Source: Hyphomicrobium_A sp963726795 (lineage in GTDB: Bacteria; Pseudomonadota; Alphaproteobacteria; Rhizobiales; Hyphomicrobiaceae). Taken from it: DNA of 64,000 nt. The notes below the pieces were generated by a model. The model was given only the letters and a program-made list of their open reading frames with translations. It was not told the DNA's origin and ran no database searches. The stretch covers positions 124,001-188,000 of the forward strand of contig CAVSDD010000003.1 in the NCBI GenBank assembly GCA_963726795.1, in the 5' to 3' direction. Positions 51,610 to 61,341 of the stretch are shown here, piece by piece (positions within the stretch are counted from its first letter, which is position 1; the number at the start of each line of letters is the position of its first letter). Both the position numbers and the translations under genes were made by a program.

Positions 51610-54587
51610 TGCCATCGTCGCAAAAGCCGACGCCGTTTCGCCTGCCGCGGGGCGGGCTCATCGACCGCTCGCGCACGCTGTCGTTCACCTTCGATGGCGA
51701 GACCTATCGCGGCTACGGCGGCGACACGCTCTCTTCCGCGCTGCTTGCCAACGGCGTGCGTCTCGTTGGCCGCTCGTTCAAGTATCACCGGCCGCGCGGC
51801 ATCCTCACCGCGGGCTCCGAGGAGCCCAACGCGCTGGTTGAATTGCGCAACGGCGCGCGGCGCGAGCCCAACACGCGCGCGACCGTGACCGAGTTGTTCC
51901 AGGGGCTCAGCGCCGCCAGCCAGAACCGGTGGCCGTCGCTCAAGTTCGACATCCTGTCGGTCAACTCGCTCATCGGGCGGTTCATCCCCGCCGGCTTCTA
52001 CTACAAGACCTTCATGTGGCCGGCGGCGTTCTGGGAGAAGATCTACGAGCCGGCGATCCGCCGCGCCGCAGGCCTCGGGCGCGCTTCGCTCGAAGCCGAC
52101 CCCGATCGCTACGAGAAGGCGTTTGCGCATTGCGACGTGCTGGTGATCGGCTCAGGACCGACCGGATTGATGGCGGCGCTCGCGGCGGGCCGTTCCGGCG
52201 CGCGCGTGATCGTTGCGGAGGAGGATTTCCGCTTCGGCGGCCGGCTGCTCAGTGAAACGTTGAAGATCGGCGGGGAGGCGGGGGCGAGTTGGGCCGAGAA
52301 GGTTGTTGCCGAGCTATCCGCGCTTCCCAATGTGCGGCTGATGCCGCGCACGACGGTGTTTGGCTGCTACGACGGCACCACCTACGGCGCGGTGGAGCGC
52401 GTCAGCGATCATGTGGCTTCGCCGCCGCCGTTCGAGCCGCGCCAGCGCGGCTGGCGCATCGTTGCGAAGCGCGCCGTGCTGGCTGCCGGCGCCACCGAGC
52501 GGCCGCTGACCTTCGCCAACAACGACCGCCCCGGCATCATGCTGGGCTCGGCCGTGCGCACCTACGTCAATCGGTTCGCGGTGACGCCGGCCAAGCGCGC
52601 GGTCGTCGTGACCTCCTCCGACGATGGCTGGCGTACGGCGCGCGACCTGACCGCGGCCGGCATTTCGGTCGCGGCCGTCGTCGATACACGCACAGGCAAG
52701 ATACCGTCGCGCGAGGGTGATCGCTGGCAAGTCATCCAGGGCGGCCGGATCGAGACGACGCATGGCCGGCTTGCGATCGACGGCGTGACCATCCGCGATG
52801 CGGCGGGGCAAGCGCACGCGATCGAATGCGACCTGCTCGCGATGTCGAACGGCTGGAACCCCGTCCTGCACCTCACCTGCCATCTCGGCAACAAGCCGCA
52901 ATGGCGCGAGGACCTGCAGGCATTCGTGCCGGACACGCTGCCGCCGGGGATGTCGGTCGGCGGCGCGGCTGCAGGAAATTTCTCGCTCACGGCGTGCCTC
53001 GCGGACGGCGCGCGGCTGGGCGTGCAGGCCGCGGTCGATGCCGGATTTCCCGGCAAGGCGGTCACGCTTCCCGCCGTCGACGCGGATGATGGCAGCTCGA
53101 GCGAAGCGCTCTGGCCGCAACCCGGCAGCGCGGCAAAAACCTTCATCGATTTCCAGAACGACGTGACCGCCAGCGATGTCGAGCTGGCGCATCGCGAGGG
53201 CTACGGCGCGGTCGAGCACATCAAGCGCTACACCACGCTCGGCATGGGCAGCGAGCAGGGCAAGACCGCCAACGTCGCCGCGCTGGCACTTGCCGCGGCG
53301 CTGAGCCGGCGCTCGATCCCGGAAACGGGGACGACCACGTTCCGCCCGCCCTATACGCCGGTCGCGATCGGTGCGCTGGCCGGGCCGCATCGCGGCGCCC
53401 ACTTCAAGCCGACGCGGCTCACCTCCTCGCACGACTGGGCGCACGATCAGGGAGCGGTCTTCGCCGAGACGGGGCTGTGGCTGCGGCCGCAGTATTTCCG
53501 CAAGGCCGGCGAGACGCACTGGCGCGAGAGCGTCGACCGCGAGGTCACGGCCGTGCGCTCGACCGTTGGCATCTGCGATGTGTCGACGCTCGGCAAGATC
53601 GACATCTCCGGGCCCGATGCGGCGGCCTTCCTCGATCGCGTCTACGTCAATACCTTCTCGACGCTCGGCGTCGGCAAGGTGCGCTACGGGCTGATGCTGC
53701 GCGAGGACGGCTTCGCGCTCGACGACGGCACCGTCTGCCGCTGGGGCGAGCAGCAATTCGTCACCACGACCACCACGGCGCATGCCGAGCGCGTACTGGA
53801 GCATCTCCATTATTGCCACCAGGTGCTCTGGCCGCAGCTCGACGTGGCGATCATCCCCGTCACCGAGGAATGGGCGCAGGTCGCCGTCGCCGGCCCTCGT
53901 GCGCGCGACGTGCTGGCGAAGATCATCGATCGCGGCGACATCTCCAACGCTGCGCTGCCCTACATGGGCGCGGTCGAGATCGGCATCGGCAACGTGACCG
54001 GGCGGCTGTTTCGCGTCTCGTTCTCGGGCGAGCTTGCCTACGAGATCGCCGTGCCGGTGCTGTACGGCGAAGCGCTCATGTGCGCGCTGATGCAGGCCGG
54101 GGCCGAGTTCGGCATCACGCCCTACGGGACGGAAGCGCTCAACGTGCTGCGCATTGAAAAGGGCCACGTGAGCGGGCCCGAGATCGACGGACGTACGACC
54201 GCGCGCGATCTGGGCCTCGGCAAGCTCGTCTCGGGGAAGAAAGATTGTATCGGCCGCGTCATGAGCGCCCGACCGGCGCTCGTGGCACCAGAGCGGCCCA
54301 TTCTCGTGGGGCTCAAGGCGCTCAATATAAACGACAAGCTATCGGCGGGCGCGCATCTCATCGCCCTTGGCCGGCCGACCACCGCCGACAACGACGACGG
54401 GCACGTCAGCTCCGTCGCCTTCTCGCCGTCGCTGGGGCACGAGATTGGGCTCGGCTTCCTCAAGCATGGCACCGAGCGCATCGGTGAGCGCATCCGCGCC
54501 GTGGACCTGCTGCGCGACCGCGACGTCGAATGCCGCGTCGTCGAGCCCGTGTTCATCGATCCCAAGGGAGAGCGGCTGCGTGGCTAG
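51609..54587 (+). CDS. mgdC: N-methylglutamate dehydrogenase subunit C (sarcosine oxidase alpha-like)
   Basis: A 992-residue subunit like sarcosine oxidase alpha: an N-terminal ferredoxin-like domain (about 1-110, FTFDGETYRGYGGDTLSSAL, SFKYHRPRG), an FAD/NAD-binding Rossmann region (VLVIGSGPTGLMAALAAG near 178), and a C-terminal GcvT-like folate-binding domain from about 600 to 980 (GTEALNVLRIEKGH). The GcvT half would let the enzyme pass the C1 unit to tetrahydrofolate. Overlaps mgdD by 8 bases. Confidence 0.95.
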   Translation: MPSSQKPTPFRLPRGGLIDRSRTLSFTFDGETYRGYGGDTLSSALLANGVRLVGRSFKYHRPRGILTAGSEEPNALVELRNGARREPNTRATVTELFQGLSAASQNRWPSLKFDILSVNSLIGRFIPAGFYYKTFMWPAAFWEKIYEPAIRRAAGLGRASLEADPDRYEKAFAHCDVLVIGSGPTGLMAALAAGRSGARVIVAEEDFRFGGRLLSETLKIGGEAGASWAEKVVAELSALPNVRLMPRTTVFGCYDGTTYGAVERVSDHVASPPPFEPRQRGWRIVAKRAVLAAGATERPLTFANNDRPGIMLGSAVRTYVNRFAVTPAKRAVVVTSSDDGWRTARDLTAAGISVAAVVDTRTGKIPSREGDRWQVIQGGRIETTHGRLAIDGVTIRDAAGQAHAIECDLLAMSNGWNPVLHLTCHLGNKPQWREDLQAFVPDTLPPGMSVGGAAAGNFSLTACLADGARLGVQAAVDAGFPGKAVTLPAVDADDGSSSEALWPQPGSAAKTFIDFQNDVTASDVELAHREGYGAVEHIKRYTTLGMGSEQGKTANVAALALAAALSRRSIPETGTTTFRPPYTPVAIGALAGPHRGAHFKPTRLTSSHDWAHDQGAVFAETGLWLRPQYFRKAGETHWRESVDREVTAVRSTVGICDVSTLGKIDISGPDAAAFLDRVYVNTFSTLGVGKVRYGLMLREDGFALDDGTVCRWGEQQFVTTTTTAHAERVLEHLHYCHQVLWPQLDVAIIPVTEEWAQVAVAGPRARDVLAKIIDRGDISNAALPYMGAVEIGIGNVTGRLFRVSFSGELAYEIAVPVLYGEALMCALMQAGAEFGITPYGTEALNVLRIEKGHVSGPEIDGRTTARDLGLGKLVSGKKDCIGRVMSARPALVAPERPILVGLKALNINDKLSAGAHLIALGRPTTADNDDGHVSSVAFSPSLGHEIGLGFLKHGTERIGERIRAVDLLRDRDVECRVVEPVFIDPKGERLRG

Positions 54588-55185
54588 CACGATCCTCACA
54601 CCGCGCTCCCCCGTCGATGCCGTCGCCGGCCGCTACGGCGCGCGCAGCGATGCGCCCGACGGGGTTCAGCTCTCCGTCCGCAACGGGCTGGCGGTGGCGA
54701 TGGTCGCCGCGCGCAACGGCAAGCGCGCGCACGTGGAAGAAGCGCTGGCGAACGTCGCAGGTGGGCGTCCGCCAGCCGGGCCGAAATGCATCGTGCAGGG
54801 CGAGGTCGTCCTTATCGGAATTGCGCCCGAGCAGTGGCTCGCGGTCGCCGAAGGTACCCGCGCAAGCGGCTTCATCACATCGTTGACCGAAGCGCTCGGA
54901 GACACAGCCTCCGTCACCGATCACTCTTCGGCGCGCACCGTTATTCGCATTGCCGGCAAGCGCGCGCGCGACACGCTCGCCAAGGGTTGCGCTATCGACC
55001 TGCATCCGCGCGCGTTCACGGCGGGGAGCGCGGCCACCACGCGGTTCGCGCATATCGGGGGCATCCTGTGGCAGCCCGAGCCGGCGCAGGCTTATGACAT
55101 AGCGGTGCCGACGAGCCTTGCGCGCAGCTTCTGGTCGTGGCTGACCGCTTCGGCCGGCGAATACGGCTACGCGGTCGTGTCGTAA
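54580..55185 (+). CDS. mgdD: N-methylglutamate dehydrogenase subunit D (sarcosine oxidase gamma-like)
   Basis: A 201-residue subunit from GTG 54580 (AAGGGAG lies about 9 bases ahead). It reads ASTILTPRSPVDAVAGRYGA, then a variable middle and the family ending LWQPEPAQAYDIAVPTSLARSFWSWL. Gamma subunits are the least conserved of the complex. Ends the mgd operon; about 280 bases of AT-richer spacer follow. Confidence 0.9.
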   Translation: MASTILTPRSPVDAVAGRYGARSDAPDGVQLSVRNGLAVAMVAARNGKRAHVEEALANVAGGRPPAGPKCIVQGEVVLIGIAPEQWLAVAEGTRASGFITSLTEALGDTASVTDHSSARTVIRIAGKRARDTLAKGCAIDLHPRAFTAGSAATTRFAHIGGILWQPEPAQAYDIAVPTSLARSFWSWLTASAGEYGYAVVS

Positions 55186-55468
55186 GCGCGCGCGCAAGAC
55201 CGGTACGCTGCGTCATGGGACGCTTACAGAGGTACCTGTCAATCGCGATAATCCCCAACATGCACAGCAAGAATTGGCCAATCGTTCGGTAGGAAATCAT
55301 ACAAAGATTTTGTTTCCGCGACCCCGCCGCGCCGTATTAAAATTTACGGATTCGTAGACATTCCATTGTCGATTTCTGTTCGGTGGTTGCGTGCATGGTC
55401 GGGTATCCGCACTCGCCCGAGGCCGTAGTAAATCCGCCATGGCAATTCGTCAGCGCAGGAGCTGCGAC

Positions 55469-55969
55469 ATGTCAAAGCCGAGCGACTTCTCACAGTCTCC
55501 GTTCCATCTGCTGCATCGCGCGCTGCGCACAAGCGAGCAGACATTCGAGCACCAGCTGAGCGCGCTATCCCTGACCGCGCGTCAACATGCCCTGCTCGCC
55601 GCGGTCGGTTCCGGCGAGGGATTGAACCAAAAGCTCCTGGGCGCAAAAATCGGAATGGACGACGCCACGACGAGCGATGTCGTTCGCCGGCTTGTCCGGC
55701 GCGGGATTTTGAAACGGCATCGTGGCGCAGACAAGCGCCACTACATCGTGCGCCTGACCGAGATCGGCACGCAGGTTTTGGCCTCGAGCGACAAGATCGC
55801 CAAAGAGTTCGACAATCGCATTCTGGAACTCGTGCCGGTGAGCTCGCGGGCAGCACTTATGCGGGCGCTGTGGACGATGGCAGGGCATGCCGAAGGCGAG
55901 CACCGGCCGCGACCGGCTAATGGCCCCACGAAGACTGCCGCCCCCGCAAAGAAAAAAGCGCCCGCCTGA
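55469..55969 (+). CDS. MarR family transcriptional regulator
   Basis: A 166-residue winged-helix regulator. The DNA-binding core is LTARQHALLAAVGSGEGLNQKLLGAKIGMDDATTSDVVRRLVRRGILKR, and RGADKRHYIVRLTEIG forms the wing and dimer region. ATG 55469 is supported by AGGAG 8 bases upstream; the longer frame to 55391 is not. A Lys/Pro/Ala-rich tail ends it. It may control the RND genes downstream; no site was identified. Confidence 0.9.
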   Translation: MSKPSDFSQSPFHLLHRALRTSEQTFEHQLSALSLTARQHALLAAVGSGEGLNQKLLGAKIGMDDATTSDVVRRLVRRGILKRHRGADKRHYIVRLTEIGTQVLASSDKIAKEFDNRILELVPVSSRAALMRALWTMAGHAEGEHRPRPANGPTKTAAPAKKKAPA

Positions 55970-56222
55970 GCCTCACCCGTTAACCTGTTCGCCCGCTCTG
56001 TCCAAAGGTCCGGCCCGGCGACGGAATTGGGTAAACCCTGCCGTTGACCGCCTGTAGCCGCTCCCGGCCACAGCCATAAACCCCGCCGTCAGTCATTTCC
56101 TTGCGCTTTCGTGGCATTCTATTGCCGCAACCGAGAAGGATCGCCGCACGGGGAAGCTACGTTAACCCTGCCTGGCGCAGCGCTGGATACCAGACCGACG
56201 CACCTTTGGACCGAGAATACAC

Positions 56223-57482
56223 ATGCCGGATGAGGCACTTCCGACCTCGACGCCCAAGTCTGTGACGCCGAAGTCCGTGACGCCCAAGCCAAAGCGCCGC
56301 GTCCTGAGGCGCGTCGTATGGATCGCCGTCATCGGCCTCGCCCTTGCAGGCGGTGCGCGCTGGTACGCGGCACACAAGACGTCCACGCATGACACCTCTG
56401 CAAAAACGGCCGACGTGGCGGTTCCCGTCGATGTGGCCGCGGCGGCACGGCGCGATTTTCCCGTCTTCCTGAACGGCCTCGGCGTCACGCAGGCCTGGAA
56501 CACGGTGACGATCCGCGTCCGCGTCGACGGGCAGATCGACAAGATCGGCTTCAAGGAAGGCCAGATGGTCAAGCAGGGCGATCTCTTGCTTGAGATCGAC
56601 CCGCGTCCCTTCCAGGCTGCGCTCGACCAGGCGGTCGCCAAAAAGGCCCTCGACGAAACCCTTCTCGCCAATTCCAAGCGCGATCTCGATCGCTACAACA
56701 AGGTCGGCACGCTCGCCGTGAGCCAGCAGCAGATCGACACGCAGGCCGCGCTGGTGAAACAGCAAGAGTTGCAGGTCAAATCCGACCAGGGCGCCATCGA
56801 CAACGCGCAAGTGCAGCTCGGCTACACCACCATCACCGCGCCGATCTCCGGCCGCGTGGGTTTCCGGCTCGTCGACAAGGGCAACATCGTGCACGCCGCC
56901 GACCCGCAGGGCGTCGCCGTCATCACCGAGCTGCAGCCGATCGCGGTGGTGTTCACTGCGCCCGAGGAAGAGCTGCCGCGCATCATCGGCGCGCTGCGGT
57001 CGGGCCCGCTGCCGGTGACGGCGTACACTTCCGACGGCAAGACAGAGCTCGACAAGGGCACACTCGCGCTCGTCGACAACCAGGTCGACACCACGACCGG
57101 CTCAATCCGCCTCAAGGGCAAGTTCGCCAACCCCGATTTGAAGCTGTGGCCCGGTCTCACGGTCTCGACGCGGCTGCAGATCGAAACTTTAAAGAACGTG
57201 GTCGTGGTGCCCGATCTCGCCGTGCAGCGCGGACCGGACGGGTTGTTCGTCTACGTCGTCGGCGCCGACAACAAGCTGGCGCTGAACAAGACTGTCGTCG
57301 GCGTCATGCAGGACGGCATGGCGGTGGTCACGACCGGGCTCGAGGCGGGCCAGCGCGTCGTCACCTCGGGCGCCTACCGCCTGCAGCCGGGAACGCTGGT
57401 GGAGATCCGCCACAGCGAGGAACCCGATCCCGTCGTTGGCAAGCGGTCGGCGGCGACGCCCGCATCGTTGCAAGTCGAATAG
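56223..57482 (+). CDS. RND exporter membrane fusion protein (MdtA-like)
   Basis: A 419-residue HlyD-family fusion protein: a basic Pro/Lys leader with a PKSVT repeat, a membrane anchor (about 34-52), two lipoyl halves (GVTQAWNTVTIRVRVDGQIDKI, TTITAPISGRVGFRLVDKGN), a coiled coil and a barrel domain with VVVPDLAVQRGPDG. It pairs with the RND pump encoded 16 bases downstream. Confidence 0.92.
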   Translation: MPDEALPTSTPKSVTPKSVTPKPKRRVLRRVVWIAVIGLALAGGARWYAAHKTSTHDTSAKTADVAVPVDVAAAARRDFPVFLNGLGVTQAWNTVTIRVRVDGQIDKIGFKEGQMVKQGDLLLEIDPRPFQAALDQAVAKKALDETLLANSKRDLDRYNKVGTLAVSQQQIDTQAALVKQQELQVKSDQGAIDNAQVQLGYTTITAPISGRVGFRLVDKGNIVHAADPQGVAVITELQPIAVVFTAPEEELPRIIGALRSGPLPVTAYTSDGKTELDKGTLALVDNQVDTTTGSIRLKGKFANPDLKLWPGLTVSTRLQIETLKNVVVVPDLAVQRGPDGLFVYVVGADNKLALNKTVVGVMQDGMAVVTTGLEAGQRVVTSGAYRLQPGTLVEIRHSEEPDPVVGKRSAATPASLQVE

Positions 57483-57498
57483 CAAGTCGAACAAGCCC

Positions 57499-60400
57499 AT
57501 GAACTCCATCTCTGCGCCCTTCATCAAGTATCCGGTGGCGACATCGCTGCTGATGGTGGGCGTACTGTTCGTCGGCCTCGTCTCCTTTCCAAACCTCCCC
57601 GTCGCGCCGCTGCCGCAGATCGACTTCCCGACCATCCAGGTGAGCGCGACGCTGCCCGGCGCCAGCCCCGAGATCATGGCGTCGAGCGTGGCGCAGCCGC
57701 TGGAGCGGCAGTTCGCGCAGATCCCGGGCGTCGCGCAGACGACCTCGACCAGCGGGCTTGGACTGACGACCGTCGTGGTGCAGTTCGACCTCGACCGCAA
57801 CATCGATGCCGCCGCCAACGACATCCAATCGGCGATCAATGCCGCGAGCGGGCAGCTGCCGCGCAACCTCCCCTCCCCTCCGACCTACCGCAAGGTCAAC
57901 CCGGCCGATGCGCCGATCATGATCATGTCGGTGACATCCGACGCCATGACCCTGACCGACGTCGACGACAACGCCGACACCAAGCTTGCCCAGCAGATTA
58001 GCCAGATCAGCGGCGTCGGCCAGGTGTCGATCGGCGGCGAGCAGAAGCCGGCGGTGCGCGTCCAGATCGATCCGGCGAAACTGTACGCCAAGGGATTGAC
58101 GCTCGAGGACGTGCGCACGCCGCTGTCGATCACGACCGTCAACAGCCCCAAGGGCAGCGTCGACGGCGCCAAGCGCAGCTTTACGATCTACGCCAACGAC
58201 CAGCTCATCAACGCCGACGACTGGAACGACGTCATCATCGCCTACCGCAACGGCTCGCCCTTACGCGTGCGCGACATCGGGCGCGCGGTGGCGGGCCCCG
58301 AGGACGCCAAGAAGGCCGCCTGGGGGAACCTGAAGCGCGGCGTCTTTCTCGTCGTCTTCAAGCAGCCGGGCGCCAACGTCATCGAAACCGTCGACAAGAT
58401 CAAGGAAACGCTACCCCGCTTGCGCGCCGCGATGCCGGCGGCCTTGCACGTCGATGTCCTCAGCGACCGCACGCAGACGATCCGCGCCTCCGTCCACGAC
58501 GTCGAGCTGACGATGCTCATTACCATCGCGCTGGTCGTCCTCGTGATCTTCTTATTCCTGCGCAGCGTGTGGGCGACCATCATCCCGAGCGTAACCGTGC
58601 CGCTGGCGCTGCTCGGCGCCTGCGCGCTCATGTACTTGATGGGCTACAGCCTCGACAATCTGTCGCTGATGGCGCTCACCATCTCGGTCGGATTCGTAGT
58701 CGACGACGCCATCGTCGTGCTGGAAAACATCGTCCGCCACATCGAGGAAGGGATGTCTCCCTACGAGGCCGCGCTCAAGGGCTCGGGCGAGATCGGGTTC
58801 ACCGTTCTCTCGATCAGCATCTCGCTCATTGCGGTGTTCATTCCGCTGCTGCTCATGAGCGGCATCATCGGCCGGCTGTTCCGCGAGTTCGCCGTCACCG
58901 TCAGCATGACCATCGCGGTTTCAGCGTTCGTCGCCCTGACGCTGACGCCGATGATGGCCTCGCGCTTCCTGAAGCCCGAGAAGGAAGTGAGCCACGGCCG
59001 CATCTTCCAGTTCACCGAGCGCGGGTTCGATCTCCTGCTCAAGGGCTACCAGCGCGGCCTCGATGTCGCGATGCGTCACCGCTTCCTGACGCTGATCGTC
59101 TATTTCGCCACGCTCGGGCTGACGATCTACCTATTCATCGTCATCCCGAAGGGCTTCTTCCCGCAGCAGGATACCGGACTGCTCACCGGCATCTCGGAAG
59201 CAGCCCAGGACATCTCGTTTGAGGACATGAAGAAGAAGCAGGAAGCGTTGGGCGAGGTGGTCGCCGCCGATCCTGCGGTTGCGACGGTGGCCATGGCGAT
59301 CGGCGCTGGCGGCTCGACCGCCTCGATCAACAACGGCCGCATGTACATTACGCTCAAGCCGAAGGACGAGCGCGACGTTTCGGTTTTCCAAGTCATCGCG
59401 CGGCTGCGCCCGAAGCTCGAGCAGGTGCAGGGCGCCAAGCTGTTCCTGCAGGCGGCGCAGGACGTGAACGTCGGCGGACGCGCGGCGCGCACGCAGTTCC
59501 AGTACACGCTGCAGGACGCCAACATCGACGAGCTGAACACCTGGGCGCCCAAGCTGCTCGATAAGCTAAAGACGCTGCCCGAGCTGCGCGATGTCGCGAC
59601 CGATCAGCAGATGGCCGGTACGACGCTGACGATCGACATCAACCGCGATCAGGCCGCGCGCTTCGGGCTCACCCCGCAGCAGATCGACGACACGCTCTAC
59701 GACGCGTTCGGGCAGCGGCAGGTGGCGCAGTATTTTACCCAGCAGAACAGCTATCACGTGATCATGGAGATCCTGCCCTCGCTGCAGGGCGATCCGCAGA
59801 ACCTCGACAAGATCTACATCCGCGCGCCCACGACCGGCCAGCTGGTGCCGCTCGCGACCTTCACGAGCTGGACGACGCGCGAGACCAAGCCGTTGTCGAT
59901 CAGCCACCAGGGGCAGTTCCCGGCAGTGACGATCAGCTTCAACCTTGCACAAGGGGTGGCGCTCGGAACCGCAACGGAGGCGATCAAGCGGGCACAGGTG
60001 GAGATGAACCTGCCGGGCTCGGTGATGACGACCTTCCAGGGCAACGCGCAGGCGTTCCAGGCCTCTCTCTCGACGGTGCCGATGCTGATCGGGGCGGCGC
60101 TCATCGTCGTCTACCTGATCCTCGGCATTCTTTACGAGAGCTATATCCATCCGATCACGATCCTGTCGACGCTGCCGTCCGCGGGTGCCGGCGCACTGGC
60201 GACGCTTATGCTGTTCGGCTTCGATTTCAGCCTCGTCGCCATGATCGGAGTCATCCTGCTGATCGGCATCGTCAAGAAGAACGGCATCATGCTCGTCGAC
60301 TTTGCGCTTGTCGCGGAACGCGACGAGGGGCTGTCGACCGAGGAGGCGATCCACAAGGCGGCGCTGCTGCGCTTCCGGCCGATCATGATGACGACGATGG

Positions 60401-60618
60401 CGGCGCTGCTCGGCGCCGTGCCGCTGATGCTCGGCACCGGCATGGGCTCGGAGATCCGCCAGCCGCTCGGCTACGCGATGGTCGGCGGGCTCATCGTCAG
60501 CCAGGCGATGACGCTGTTCACGACCCCCATCATCTATATCTATCTCGACAAGCTATCGGACTTCCTCACCGGTGAATCGCACGCCGCGCCGTCGCGCGCA
60601 CCCCATCCGGCGGAATAG
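57499..60618 (+). CDS. RND efflux pump, MdtB/MdtC-like
   Basis: A 1039-residue RND pump of the MdtBC/MexW-like group: FIKYPVATSLLMVGVLFVGL at helix 1, the helix-4 proton relay in ISVGFVVDDAIVVLENIVRH, LSGIIGRLFREFAV-like RLFREFAVTVSMT, and the terminal GGLIVSQAMTLFTTPIIYIYLD. ATG 57499 gives the standard N-terminus MNSISAPFIKYPVA. No stop is missing here, in contrast to the exporter at 17-22 kb. Confidence 0.95.
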   Translation: MNSISAPFIKYPVATSLLMVGVLFVGLVSFPNLPVAPLPQIDFPTIQVSATLPGASPEIMASSVAQPLERQFAQIPGVAQTTSTSGLGLTTVVVQFDLDRNIDAAANDIQSAINAASGQLPRNLPSPPTYRKVNPADAPIMIMSVTSDAMTLTDVDDNADTKLAQQISQISGVGQVSIGGEQKPAVRVQIDPAKLYAKGLTLEDVRTPLSITTVNSPKGSVDGAKRSFTIYANDQLINADDWNDVIIAYRNGSPLRVRDIGRAVAGPEDAKKAAWGNLKRGVFLVVFKQPGANVIETVDKIKETLPRLRAAMPAALHVDVLSDRTQTIRASVHDVELTMLITIALVVLVIFLFLRSVWATIIPSVTVPLALLGACALMYLMGYSLDNLSLMALTISVGFVVDDAIVVLENIVRHIEEGMSPYEAALKGSGEIGFTVLSISISLIAVFIPLLLMSGIIGRLFREFAVTVSMTIAVSAFVALTLTPMMASRFLKPEKEVSHGRIFQFTERGFDLLLKGYQRGLDVAMRHRFLTLIVYFATLGLTIYLFIVIPKGFFPQQDTGLLTGISEAAQDISFEDMKKKQEALGEVVAADPAVATVAMAIGAGGSTASINNGRMYITLKPKDERDVSVFQVIARLRPKLEQVQGAKLFLQAAQDVNVGGRAARTQFQYTLQDANIDELNTWAPKLLDKLKTLPELRDVATDQQMAGTTLTIDINRDQAARFGLTPQQIDDTLYDAFGQRQVAQYFTQQNSYHVIMEILPSLQGDPQNLDKIYIRAPTTGQLVPLATFTSWTTRETKPLSISHQGQFPAVTISFNLAQGVALGTATEAIKRAQVEMNLPGSVMTTFQGNAQAFQASLSTVPMLIGAALIVVYLILGILYESYIHPITILSTLPSAGAGALATLMLFGFDFSLVAMIGVILLIGIVKKNGIMLVDFALVAERDEGLSTEEAIHKAALLRFRPIMMTTMAALLGAVPLMLGTGMGSEIRQPLGYAMVGGLIVSQAMTLFTTPIIYIYLDKLSDFLTGESHAAPSRAPHPAE

Positions 60619-60629
60619 AAGCACAGCCG

Positions 60630-61199
60630 CTAGCCGAGCACGTCCAGCATCTCGGGGAATTGCTGCAGCTGGTCATCGGCGCTGGTGTAGTGGCCGCGCC
60701 CCGGGAGATCGATCACCGTTCCGCCCAGCGCCGCGTGATACATGGCCAAGCTCTTTTGGCCGTCCTTCGCCTCGGTGTCGGACGTGAACATGACGATGCG
60801 GCCAACGCGATCGGGGATGGTTGTATCGATCGGCCACTCATAAAAGGCTTTGCGGACGGGATCACCCTTCTTGGGGATTTTCCAGGGCGCGACCAGCACG
60901 AGCGTGTCGATGCTCCGCTTCGTCTCCCCGAGCCAGCGCACCAGGAACGCGCAGCCGCAGCTGTGGCCGATGAGGATGGTGCTCGCGCCGGCGGGGTGCT
61001 GCTCGAACGCGCTCCTGTAGGCCGCATAGTCGGGGGCCCACGGCGTAGGCATGAGCGGCACGATGGTGGGGATGCCGCGCGCGTTGAGCTCATCGCGCAC
61101 CCATGGGATCCAATGCCTGTCGTAGCCGCGCGGCCGGGCGTACCCCTCACCTTCGGGAGCTCCCGGGCAGCCGTGGATGATGATGCAATCGCGCGCCAC
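60630..61199 (-). CDS. Small alpha/beta hydrolase (RBBP9/YdeN-like)
   Basis: A 189-residue serine hydrolase. Nucleophile in GHSCGC (about residue 80), acid in FTSDTEAKD, histidine in PGRGHYTS (about 170), the spacing of the YdeN/RBBP9 family. Start GTG 61199 (VARDCIIIHGCPGA) is the natural one; the longer open frame reads back through unrelated sequence. Convergent with the RND gene; substrate unknown. Confidence 0.85.
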   Translation of the reverse strand: MARDCIIIHGCPGAPEGEGYARPRGYDRHWIPWVRDELNARGIPTIVPLMPTPWAPDYAAYRSAFEQHPAGASTILIGHSCGCAFLVRWLGETKRSIDTLVLVAPWKIPKKGDPVRKAFYEWPIDTTIPDRVGRIVMFTSDTEAKDGQKSLAMYHAALGGTVIDLPGRGHYTSADDQLQQFPEMLDVLG

Positions 61200-61341
61200 G
61201 CTCCCAGTGTGGCAGCGGCAAAAGGCCGGCGCAAACCAATAGCTTCGCACCTGCTCCGCCGCGCGCCTTAACGCCCTCACCAAGTTTTGTTGCTGAAACT
61301 TTGGCTCACGCCGCGACCCGTATACACTCCCCGCGCGTTCC

